Origin: Bryopsis sp. KO-2023
Taxonomy: Eukaryota; Chlorophyta; Ulvophyceae; Bryopsidales; Bryopsidaceae
Reading direction: 5' to 3'
DNA length: 64,000 nucleotides
Assembly (NCBI GenBank): GCA_030272585.1
Contig: BSYQ01000002.1
Coordinates: 2,108,001-2,172,000 of the forward strand
Position numbers and translations under genes: made by a program. This document shows, one piece after another, positions 1 through 11,314 of this stretch; the stretch's first letter is position 1; every line of letters starts with the position of its first letter. The notes beneath the pieces were generated by a model. It was not told where the DNA came from and did not search any database. It worked only from the letters and a program-made list of their open reading frames with translations.

Positions 1-749
1 AATAATAATTTTATTTTTTGTATAAAATTGTCATTAACCGGATGAATGAATTTGATCATTTGATCGATCATTTGATCGATCACCAAAACAAAAACACTTG
101 GGTTTCGGTCTCGTTTAATTTTTAAACTTAGACGTTTCAATTCCTTATAATTATTTAATTGAGCACCGCTGTAAGAAAGCACCACACAACCGCTCCACAA
201 TTTTCTTTTTTTTTCGCACAGAACATACCGAAGTGAATTTATTCTGAGTGTATGCAAGTTTTGAAAAGGCTCGCTTGTGTGTTCGGTGGATTGGGGGGGT
301 GGGGGAAGGAAAAAAAATGTGTATATATATATTGCCTATAAAATAATAATAATAATAATATTTTTTTTAATAAGAGAAAATAGATATATGTGTGTGTATA
401 TATATTGCCTATAAAATAAAAAAAATAATAATAATATTTTTTTTTTAATAAAAGAAAATAGATATATGTGTGTATATATATATATATTGCCTATAATAAT
501 AAAAATAGATATATATGTGTATATATAAAGCAGCCTATAAATAACACATTCTTGTGAATGGGCTGCACTTGGCCGTTTGGCCTTGCGTAAACTGTGTTTT
601 CAATTCAATATATATATACATACATACATACAGATCTCCTTTAGGGGGGTGATTTATATATATATTTTGATTGATATTGGAATTTTTTTACACACGGCAA
701 ATGAGATTGCCGAGTGCAGCAGCCCGTTTCACGAAAAAGTGTTATAGGC

Positions 750-781
<32 letters not shown>

Positions 782-1002
782 TCTATTTTTTTTTGTTATT
801 ATTATCTTATTTTATAGGCCGACTCAGAAATAAGATGCCGAATACTGGTCTCATGTCCCAATATATATGATATTATATATATATATATATATGATTTTGA
901 ACCCTTGGCAGGTGGAGTCTCAACCACAACCACACTGCCACCCTTCATCCTGAAATGCCAATCAAATTCAACAAATTCTAAGCCTCAGTCAAAATGACAC
1001 AG
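1..1002 (+). repeat. Microsatellite-rich intron 7 of the left giant gene
   Basis: AT-rich non-coding sequence with long (AT)n, (AAT)n and poly-T/A runs, especially at 314-545 and 745-895. It aligns with right-arm positions 47,605-48,345 (intron 7 of the right copy). Shared landmarks include the segment around 225-270 and the pyrimidine-rich run before 1003. It ends in an AG acceptor at 1001-1002. The preceding exon should lie just outside the window. Confidence 0.75.
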
Positions 1003-4000
1003 GCGAGCGCTTATCGAGAAACGGAGGTGGAATCGACAGCGAGACGAGGATTTTTGCCACCGTACATCCCAAGAGGCCAGACACCGACTGCCTTTCGGCA
1101 GCCATTCTGAACAGAATGATCTCCGTTCAGCTTCCAGGGATGGATGCCGACCTCACCCCAGAAAATTGTCTGACGCACGATCTCCTGCCGATTCTGTCAG
1201 AAAAATTCTGCAACTATCCTAATGGAGGTTCAGCGGCATCCATGCTGCTTAAATTCCATGCCGGCGTGAAAGCCATGGTCGAAAGGGGGGAAATCATCCC
1301 CTCTAATGGTCTGACTGTCAATTTCAGGAATCTGCAGCGGGTAAACAAAAACAAAAAAAATCGATCAGATATCATCCTAGAAAAATTTCAAGAATTCATT
1401 TTTGTATTTTTAAATGAATTTTGTGGATTTTCTTTTTTAAACACCCCACATGATGCAGGAGTGCGATTCTGTCAGAACCGCTTACCTCACCGAAAGCATT
1501 ATTATGATTGGGGAATATTTAGCCCCCTGGGTTTGATTTCCATTGCATGTTTGCCAGTTTTTCGTGAATATTTTTTTTTATAGAAAGAACGCTTTTTTTC
1601 TCTGCAAAGATTTCCATTGCATGTTTGCAGTTTTTCATGAACTTTTTTTTTTTTTTAAAGCAACATGTAATCATTGATTGATTGACCAATTTGTTTTTTT
1701 ACAGAAAAAAACACTTTTTTCTTTTCTCTGCAGGCTGCACAGCTGGCATTACATTGGACGAGGAAGGGAAACCCTGCTTTTCGGAGCGCTGCTGAGGCTG
1801 TCATGCAAACGTACATGTCAGACATGCAGAGCGGGGCTGAAAACCTCGTTAAATTGCAGGCACTCTTTTGCCAGGAGCTGGACGAAGGAGACACCCCCAT
1901 GTCAGATTTTCACAGACTGTCGCCTGACCTGAGTCATATGAGGACCTTGGAGTGCTCGAGTCATGAAATGTCGATTCAAATGTGCTTTTTGGAAGCCATG
2001 CTGGTCCAGATTGCAACCAAATCCCTGTCTTGTATCAAGGATGCATCCCAGTGCGATGGCATGTCTGACTCAGAAATGTGCAGGGCAATGATCAGACTTT
2101 TCCCTGCGGAAAAAGACAGTTTGGAGGTGGCCTTCTCCGAAATCGACTCCGCAAAAGCCATGGGCAAGGTCAGGGAAGCTATGGAGCAGCAGCAGGGTGC
2201 TCTGAATCCCATCGATGATTCTGAAATAAGAGACCTGCAGAAGAGAATGGACCAAGCCAGCTTCGCAATCCAGGCAGGAATCGAAGACTTTGTGGGGGCA
2301 ACTTCTTTCTTGGACCATCCGGACCAATCTCGTTTTCTGAAGCGCATCGTGTGGGTTGCCGAATCCTTTCTGTCGATTTTACGGAGCACCGCATTCACGA
2401 ATCTCAGCAGCAAGCCAGTGACGACGTTGCTACAGGCTGGCATCTCAGCATGCAATCGGCTGCTCTACGCAGAGCTCTGTTTGTCTGTCTTCACTTGGAT
2501 GGAGCAGGACGTGTTCATCAAAACCCAAAAATCATTCGAGGATTTGCTGATTGGCTTTGAGCAGGAGGCGGCACTGCATGCTGCCCTCAACAGGGAGCTC
2601 GCGAAACCGATCATCGACTCGAAGTCGACGCTGGCTAAGATCATTAAACGATTGATGGTGATCGTGGTAGAGACGGACTCAATTGTGGTGAAAAAGTATC
2701 AGGTGGTTCTCCAGCACATTTCCCTTTCATGGAAAAACTGGCTTTCCGTGCCGTTTTCTCCAGTTAGCAAGCCCAATGCAGATCCTGACTTTGATTCAAA
2801 AATCCTGGAGATGGAGCTGGCATACTGTGTGGTGGAAGCTAGGAAATATCTGGGACAGATCGTTTTAGGATTTGTTCGCTTGTGTGGCAGTGCAAAAACA
2901 GCCATGGACTTGAAAACCAGGTTATCCACCCTTGAAAACGCAGTGAACTGTGGGAGGAAATGGCCAGATGAGGGTCCATCCTCGGAAGCCAGGAGAGATT
3001 TCAATACACAGCCGGGGGAAGTGGAGCAAGTTCGAAATGAGTTGAAGGAAAAGAACAGAGGCCATGCAGAAACAGCGAATCGACTCCAAGCAAGTTTGCA
3101 GAAAGTTTTGGGTGGCCGTAGTGCCAGATTTTTGTTTCTTTGGGAGCTTTTAACAGCATATCATGAGCATCTAGAGATCCATCGGGGCGATGTCGACCTC
3201 GTGGAAAAGACCTGGAGCTTTCCCACTCCAGAAAACTCGATAGTTGCGGACAAATTCGAAAAACCTATCGATCAGGGTCAAGCAGCATTATCTCGGATTG
3301 CGGATATCATTCGATCATTGGAAAAAGGTCCCATGGAGGGTCAGCCCCTGACAAATCAAATGCATGCAATCGCTAACGAACACCAAAAAATGATGGACAA
3401 AAAACAAGGCGGGAATTGCACCGGACAGAACGATGACCTTTCAGAAGCACTGAGGAAGCTGTTGATGGTCCAGGAGCTTGGCATGGAAGACCCCATACAG
3501 GCTGGCCAGCTTCTCGATTTCTTTCAGAAGTTGGAGTCCACGTTTTCTTTGAATGCATTGAACGAGGCTGAGGATGATTTGAGCGCTCAGATCAAACGGA
3601 TCAAGATGCGGTTCGAGAATCCAGGGGAGGCTGGTCAGACCCAGAGGCAGTACTTGCTGTACACAGCGTTGGCTTGGATGAAACATAGTCTGGGTTACCA
3701 AGTGGTGGGCGTGTTAGAGAGGGAGCTGCCAAATTCAGCCAGGGACGTGACAGTCTATGAGGCTTGTAAGGATATGATTGGGGGTGTGTTGAAGGTGCAT
3801 GAGACACTCATGGCATATACAATGATCACTCTGGAAGAGAATTTGGACATGCACTGGTTGAATCTGGATGATATTACCAGCTTCTGTGAGTCCCTTCTCA
3901 AAGATGTGCTCATGGTGATCGAGCATGGGGGTGACCATGGGCGAAGGGTGGTATCTCGAATGTCTCCTGCAGTCTTTGCGGATAGGCAGGGGGATTTCGA

Positions 4001-7000
4001 CAAGATAGTGGCGAATCTCAGGATGCCTGCCCAAATTCTTGACGACAATGGACTGCACATGTTCATGAAAAGAATTGCCGAGATATACGAAAAGAATAGA
4101 ATCGATGCTGATGTGAAGGAGAGCGACGGGTCGCCCAAGGGGGATGATGGATGTGAGGCCACCACCAATCAATCAACCAATCAATTCCAGAAAAAAGAGG
4201 CCACCACCTCCCCACCAGCAGCAGAGAATGAGGAGTTGCATGAATTGACCAAAAAGTATGTGGCATTGCTGAAACGGGCCCAGAGAATGAGACCTATCAA
4301 CAAGGGCCTCGTGAACAAGATTCTGGCCGGGCTGCAGAATTTCCTGAAGGAATCTCCACTGTCTGACATAGCACTCGCGAGGCACCTGGCGGACCACGCT
4401 GATCTGAGCAAATCTGTCGAGGAGTTTGAGATCTCGCTCAAAAATAGTCTGGACTCCTTGGAAGATAATCTGAACTTAAACCCCAAATTCAGTGACACCG
4501 ATATCAGCATCACCACCAAAACGCTCACTGTTCAGAAAACAGCAAGGAAAGCCTCCGCCCAAGAGATCGAACGGATACGCAAGGAGCTGAAATCTTTCAT
4601 CGCCCTTGGGGAGGAAGAGTTGTGCGGCAGTCTGACTGAGGATGATCAGGGTGGTTTGCTCAAGTATGTGAGTGCATCGATTCAGCAAGCGATGTGGAGC
4701 CAGACGATTTCAGAGTGCATGGATCTGTACCACTCCAGATCCGCTGAGCCTCATGATCTCAGCTCATGGGCAGGTGTCTTGTCAGTCGAGCTCGTGGTGG
4801 AAATCATGCATGCTCGAACGGAATCGGGATCTGCCTGGGGAAGCATTCTGGCCAAGATCTTACAGGAGTTTTCCGCTTGGAGGGTGAAAATGTTGGTGGG
4901 GGACGAATCCAGCAGCTCTATGGTCTGTGATCATGAGGAGCTGAAGCGGGTCTTGGGCCCTTTGAAAAGCATCAAGATCGATCTTTCCCCCAGCTTGGTG
5001 GGCATGCGGAATGCACTCCGACATTGGCAGGGACTACAGGTGGCGTTACAAGCTGAGCTGGATGAATGCTCTGCAGTATTGAAGAAACCTGCATGTCTGA
5101 CTCCCCCAGCGCTGTACTTTGCGGATCCTGTGGCGTTGCTATTCCCCTGGAACACCAAAGCTTTTGCCAAACACTGTGAGCTGGACAGGTGCATAAGCTC
5201 CAAATCTCTTAATGATCGGGTGCATGCATCGAAGCTGGACTCCGATTTTGCGACGGGACTTTCTGGAATTGCTTCGTATTGCTACTTAGATGGAGAGGAG
5301 AGGGTGTCTGTTTTCGATACCTCCATGCAGTCGACCATGTGTAATGCGATCGGGCGAAGCTGTGAGGATGTGGTCGAGGCAATTCTGTCGGATAGTGTCG
5401 GACTTGGTGCACTGTTCCCTGAAATCTTTGTCCAGATTCATTCTGCTGTTACCTTGATGGCTATGATTCCAATCATCTGGAGGAGCTGGATGAGCGATTC
5501 ATTTGAGCAGTACATACAGCTGGGGAAACCGCTCCCGGAGGAGGAGGGGATTGCCAAAAAGAGGGAGGAAATCGAAGCTGTCGGTAGGAAAATTTTGGAT
5601 CAAGGGAAGTTGATCGAGAAGATCAAGAAAGAAAAGGAAGACAATGAGAAAAAGCTGGCTGGTACCCCGACATTCGGTGCATCGTGGCAAGAATTCGACG
5701 CTTTGAATTCCAAACAAGAGAGGCTGAGTGTCAAGGAGAAACACTATAACCAGGAACTTGAGCTAATGGTGTCCAGTCAAGATCTGCTGAATGGAATATT
5801 GCACAGTTTGGAAGATGAGTTAGCTGGGGCAAAGAGAGTCACTCAGCGAAGCGTCAAAACTGCAATTCTCCACCGGATGAATTCGCTCCTCAGAATCGGA
5901 ATGACATTTCTCAACAAATTGCGGAAAGCACAGGATCCAGAGTCAGACTGGGAGGTGCTAGGCAAAGACGTTGGGCTCTCCTTGGACGGGGAGTTGGACT
6001 TTTACCGTGTGAATGTGAAACGACTCGTTGCGGATATGGCCGATATTGAATCTACGGTGGAAGAGGATGCATCAAGCATCCCCCTCGTGAAAATGAATGA
6101 GCAGTTTTGCGGTGTGGTGGAGGCATGCTCCGAAATCGATGTGGAGGATCCCTTCCGAAAGGGAGTTCTGTTTATGGCTGGTCTGTTCAAAATGACTGCT
6201 GGAGTTGCATCCAGAGCAAGACACCATCTGCAGAAAGTGAGAATCGGCATCAGAGGAAACATCGGAGCAGCTGACAATGCCAAATCTGTATTGGGAACCT
6301 TTCACGAACTCGCCTCGAAAACAACCCAGCTGTCCAAAGAACTTCTGTCTCGTTGCGGGGCGCTCGTGGACATCACAATGGAAAGTAAGACCAGGGAGGA
6401 ATTCATCAAGACGGCCGAGCACTTGCTGCGATTAGAGAACAAGGGAACCGCATCCCTCGGCATCCACATCCATCGATACGCTGGATGCCGAGCTTCTCTG
6501 GACTTCACTCGCATGTTCATCCTCAAATTCATATGGGTGCATTGTAGATACCTCGATCTCAGCCAGCCGATGGGCAGCTATATGACCGAATTGAAAACGG
6601 CGCTCATGAATCGTGGTCTTGAGCTGTTGGAATGTGATATGGACAGCGAAGCAGTGGTGCTTCTGATGGAGAGATTGCAAGATGGTTTGGGCAGTGTGGC
6701 AGAAAGTTTGATGTGTCAAGCGCATCATGCTCTGTTGGACTTCCCGAGCAGCCCCCAGCAAGTCATGACGGCCATCAATGATGCCACCGCCGCCACCGGA
6801 GGGGCAATCTTCTTACCTGCTGCTGTCTGTGCTGAGCACACACACAAAGCTCTGCAGGTGCTCGGGGAAAACATCGTTGGCAGTGGAGTCTGTCATGCGG
6901 AGATCGAACTACTCTGTGGGGTTTTTGAGGCAGGGACCCGCTTGCTCGGGAAAAAGTTCCGGGGAAAAGCAAAGGGCTGGGCAGATGATTTGCAAGATGC

Positions 7001-10000
7001 ATCCGTTCTGGAAAAGCACCTCCAGGGCATGTGGAAAGAACTCGTACTGAATCGGCCCAACCTGGCAGGTTTCTTGAACGAAGCGATGATGAGATTTTGG
7101 GCTCTGAAGGGGGAACTTGTAGCTGGCCACCTGTTGCGGATTTCGCAAGACTTCTCTGCTTCGTTGGGAAAAATTGAGCCCATCACATCCCCCAGGTCAC
7201 CCCAAGGTGCTGAGGATATGTACGAGCCGGTCATCGCAAACGCGATTGACGTACAGAAATTCAGAGCTGCGGTGGAGTTCCATGGGGTGGATGATGCCAC
7301 CGTTCGCATCTGCCACGAGATTGCAACCCTGCTGAAACATGGGGTGCCCAGCGTCGGAGAGATCATCGCTGGAGTGGTGAAGCGCGCTAGCGATGCATTC
7401 GATGCTCACACCATTGTCGGCTGGTACCAAAATGCATCGGACAAAGCCCTGGAGGTGTTGAGCAGCAAGGTCGAGATTCTGTTTCATGAAACTGCTGTGG
7501 GTGCCGCCATTCCGGAGATCGTGCAGCGTCTCAGCAATGGGGCTGTCACGATTCTCGAGTTGGGGAGGGAGGGTGTGCGTGGGGCTTCGATCGATCGACA
7601 TTCGGAAGAGCTGCAGGACATACAGCGACAAGTTGGGCTGGTCGGTGATTTCTGGGAAAAGCAGGGCAGGAAATTCATAGCAGCGAAGAAGCAAAAGCGC
7701 GAAAGCAAATTGTTGAAACTCCAGACAGCAGTCGATAAAGCCATGAAACTGTTTCGGGTCGAGGAGGAGCTACATGCGGAGCAGGAGGAAATAAGATTGG
7801 AGCTGCTGGAAGACCTGGGGGAAATTTTGAAACTTTGCTGTCGGATTGGAGAGAAAGGAGACCCTGCCTTTTGCAACGATCGAGCAAACGAATTGCTCCG
7901 CGATAAGAACTGGTTCATCAAACAGGAGCCGACGTTTTCACTGGGGAGTTTTGGCCTGGAGCTGAAACAGGATGCTTTCACGTTTCGAATTCTGGGGGTG
8001 ACTCAACCTTCTCTCATGGGCAATCATTGGGGTTTGAGCAAAGTGTCCAAAATCAAAATTATTTGCTTCAAGGAGGATGAATCTCATGGATTAGGAACCA
8101 CCGTGCAAGTTCCGATCGAAGGGTTGCATGAGGAGAAGATTGAAAACGTTTTTGAGATGAACTCCCAACGAGACGACACAGTGACGCTTGATTTCCTGAG
8201 AGAAGACGGCTATCCTTGGGGTCCTTCCATCACCAAAAGCATCCAGGAGTGGAGCAGGGGCAGTGGAGTTAAATTTGGACATGCACAACCTTTTGGACAT
8301 CTGCAATATGAGATCCACATAGGATTGATCCGTCCAGCCAGCCTGGGAAAGCCAGTAGAAACCAGGGAGCATCGCCAGCGTGGTTTGTCGCTTGACAATC
8401 TGAAGGAGAACTTTTACATCAGACTGAGGGTGTTCAACCCCTCCTTGCGTGAATTCGAGAATTTGAACCTGGTCGACAAACCTCGAGAGCCGGAGTTGGA
8501 GAAAGCAGCATTGTCAAGGGAGGAATCGAACATTGCAAAGGAAGAAGCTCACGACGAGAAGGTGTTCTTGGAGGCGGATGAAACACAGACCGTCAAGAGA
8601 TGTGTGGAATGTATTTCCAAGCTGGTTTCCGACTCCGAGACGCTCTTGAATGCGGCCTCCCAGATGCTGTCCAGCGAGAAAGAGTCGCGTTTCGTTTTTT
8701 TGCTGAAAGATGCTATCGACCTCACGGAGGGGCTTGCGAAAGCGTTAGAAACGTGGGAACCGTTTGCATTTCGTGGTCCTTTGGCCCAATGCTCAGTCAG
8801 TCATGGGGATTCTCACGAGCAAGACCCCATCTCGATGATTCGGAATGACATGAAGCAAACCTTTTCTCAGTGTCGGGAGTCCGACCAACGAGCAGCAGCT
8901 CTGGGTTCCCGTGTATTGACTGAGGCATTCCGTCTTGTTCATCTCGGGCTCATGTGCAAAGCATTCGAGATGTCCTCCCCGGCAGACATAGAGGCCTTCA
9001 AGAAGATGGAGACAAAGGTGGAGCATCTGGCCACGTCGATTTCGAGAGTGGGGTTGCTGAACGAGGGCGCCGTTCATAATTCGAAATGGATGTCTGACTC
9101 TGCAAGGAGCATCGCAGCTTTCCGGGAAAGTATGATTTCCACTCTGGTGAAGATTCAGGAAATTCGGGAAAATGTTAAAACAGACATAGGAAACATCGAT
9201 CCTGAGTGCTTGGCAGGGTGTCAGGTCACTGAACTTGGTCAGGTTCTGCTTGTGGAAGACTCGGGGGTGATATCGTCAGCGCCTTCGAAACTGGTGGTAG
9301 ATTTTGGCACCGTTGTTCATTTCGAAGAGGGGGATAGGAGTCAGTCAAGGCAAATGGTGCGGACAATTCGGCTGCTGAACAAAACATCGGAGGATATTGA
9401 CTTCAAATTCAAGAGCACAGAGTGCGAGGGCACCACCCCCCCTTGCTTCATGATTTTCCCTCAGCAGGCTCGGCTGTTGTCGAATGCCACTATGAACATC
9501 AGTTGTTCGTTGGCTTTGCGGCAGATGGGGAAGCTGGAGGGAAAGTGGGCGATAGATTATGGCCACGTTTGTTCGAAGGGGACGCTGATTGTGAGGGCAG
9601 CAGTGAGAAGAATGCGTGTCGAGGTCGACTGTGAGACAGACTTGGTATCCTTGGTTGAGATCGATGACCTGGATAGGCATGACTCGGATGCGAGTGGCTT
9701 CACTGAGGAATCCAGCAGTAGCACCAAAGAAAAACTCGAAGAGTCCATCATGCAGAAACTCGACGAGATCGGGTGTCTCGCAGACAAGGCACTCGACGTC
9801 GTTGGAATGATTCCAACGACGGTGGAGATCGATACTGAGCTACCGGGTCATGTCCTCCACGCACTGTCTGAAGCAAAATATGCTGCAGAAGAGTGGATGA
9901 CCATCTTTCAGCAGGCGTGTCAGATGATCAACCTGGGGCACAAGGTTGTCGATTCAACTCTGCAACCCACTGTGGTTCATGTTGGAATCAAGCTTTGCAT

Positions 10001-10190
10001 AGCAATGGAGTGTTTGCGGATGTGGATGAGTAATGGATACCAGGGTGGGCAAATGGAGATCAGGTCCACCTGTGCTGAGATCCTCCGACTGCTCAGCTTG
10101 ATTCCAGGTGGCAACCTCAATGAAGACATTCGGAAAGCGATTTCGATGTTGCAGTCTGGATCAGCCCAGGCATTGCAAAAGAATGTCTGA
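1003..10190 (+). CDS. Giant midasin-like AAA protein, left paralogue (3' part only)
   Basis: The 3' end of a second copy of the giant gene. Two exons are visible: 1003-1340, and 1734-10190 ending in TGA. The first encodes the end of AAA module 6, with sensor-I motif RIFATVHP, an ILNRM arginine-finger region and the NFRNLQR lid motif. The second is one open exon of 2,818 codons encoding the tail. That tail has helical repeats, a coiled coil around nt 5,520-5,850, another around 7,640-7,850, a beta-rich segment around 7,930-8,340 and a likely MSP/ASH-type Ig domain around 9,285-9,630. No premature stop is present in either exon. The entry phase (two bases completing a Gly codon) matches the right copy, so the upstream exons presumably lie outside the window. 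Compared with the right copy it is several residues shorter in low-complexity stretches and has no glycine-rich insert. Whether it is expressed cannot be judged here. Confidence 0.88.
1341..1733 (+). other. Intron 8 of the left giant gene
   Basis: A GT-AG intron of 393 bp between codons LQR and AAQL, phase 0. The donor is GTAAAC; the acceptor is a pyrimidine run followed by CTCTGCAG. Inside it are at least two partial copies of the acceptor-like segment (pyrimidine run, CTCTGCA) together with a recurring CCATTGCATGTTTG motif near 1,540 and 1,610. Intron 8 of the right copy (46,781-47,263, 483 bp) carries the same internal duplication. Confidence 0.8.
4475..6251 (+). repeat. Near-identical tract shared with right arm (inner gene tract)
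   Basis: About 1.78 kb in the middle of the tail exon is almost identical to right-arm 42,283-44,058. I see one amino-acid difference over nearly 600 residues, in the motif ISE(C/R)MDLY. On both sides the similarity drops abruptly to the level of diverged paralogues. The edges are set by the last visible mismatches (near 4,474 and 6,252). The pattern fits a recent gene-conversion tract. Confidence 0.85.
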
Positions 10191-11140
10191 CTTTCAGACG
10201 CCATCAAAATCAAGGAGGAGTCGTCGAGAAGTCAAAAGAAGTCGGAAGAATAAGTCGAATTCGAAATAGACCCTCACTTGACAAAGCAGGACATCATGAA
10301 GTGTAACTTTTCAAACATATATAGGAGTGTGCTTTTTGTCAGGGGTGATATGCCACCCTCATCAAACAAACAAACAAACATAATTACATGCGAAGATGCC
10401 GCCCGGCATTCAATCAATCAATCAATCAATAATTACTAGCCACAGCAAAAGAGAGCAACCAATCAATCAATGATTATATGTGGCCTGAGGAGACTGTTCC
10501 TATCGCTTCCTGACACCAACCAATCACCTCATCAAAATAAACTAGATCCATAAGCCCTTCTGCAAGAAACAACCCAAAAAACCACCAACAAACAAAAAAG
10601 AAAACCCCTTCTCAAGAAATCAGCGTCATGTCGATCCTAGTTCCAACAATCTCCTAATTTATCTTCGACCACTACATCCGGCATATCAAAATTTCTCCAA
10701 AACAAAAGCTGGCTAAAAACATCCAATTCCTTCTTCAAACATTTCAAAGGACGTGGTCGAGCAATCCCTAATGTAAAGAAAAAACAAAACACATAACTCA
10801 TATAAGTGGTTTTGCCCCCCATGTCTTACGTGTTTCCACTTGGAACACTCATACTTGTGGAGCGTAGGCCCCAGGAAGACAATTTTGGATATGATGGGGG
10901 CAGGAACGCTGTTTGTAAGGAGGTTTGTTCAGTTTCTAACAAACCCCAAGTCAATCGTCCCTATCGGTGAAGAGGGGGTAGATTTTTTGGTGTGCAAGCA
11001 AATGGAGGTGCTCAGTTTGTTCAGGACTTGATATGGTTGTGGTGGACTTCTGCGATCTACTTCTTCTGCTTTGGTAGGTGCTCCCTCTTCACATGGTGCC
11101 TGTTGCTCATCAGCTTTGATTTTTTTCTAATCTTTGTGTC
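10191..11140 (+). other. 3' flank of left giant gene, no gene recognised
   Basis: About 950 bp between the stop codon and the LTR of element E. It contains short tetranucleotide runs (AACA and CAAT repeats near 10,365-10,435) and several small open stretches with no recognisable content. The same sequence lies inverted at 37,347-38,296, apparently unchanged. The 5 bases at 11,136-11,140 (gtgtc) are probably one half of the target duplication of element E. Confidence 0.7.
10536..10541 (+). terminator. Candidate polyadenylation signal of left giant gene
   Basis: AATAAA about 345 bp after the stop codon, in an A-rich context. It is the only exact match I noticed soon after the gene. Its mirror copy serves the right gene. 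Use of this hexamer in this organism is assumed. Confidence 0.35.
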
Positions 11141-11314
11141 TGTTATGTCGCTCAAAATAATACACACTGTTCCATACAATCACCCGTTCACCTTTATACG
11201 ACTCGTCCAATCAAGTCAATCCCAGTCTCTAACGGTCCCCCACTCTAACCGCTAATCAGTTGGCGTTACAACCAAGCCGCCAATGAACCCGATCCGTTAA
11301 AATCACTCATAACA
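11141..11314 (-). repeat. 3' LTR of element E (left)
   Basis: A 174-bp LTR in minus orientation, TG...CA ended, with a TATAAAGG box. It is preceded (minus strand) by the polypurine tract. The matching 5' LTR is not in the window because E is truncated at the centre of the inverted repeat. It is related to but longer than the 139-bp LTR of element M; both start TGTTATGA. Confidence 0.85.

Noticed and set aside
1116-1583. A free-standing 155-codon gene starting MISVQLPGMD
   Set aside because: The first part is exon 8 of the left giant gene; the rest reads into its intron after the GTAAAC donor.
10637-11255. Small open frames in the 3' flank, present in both arms
   Set aside because: Their presence in both arms reflects arm identity rather than conservation. 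They have no domain or codon pattern and overlap the E LTR.
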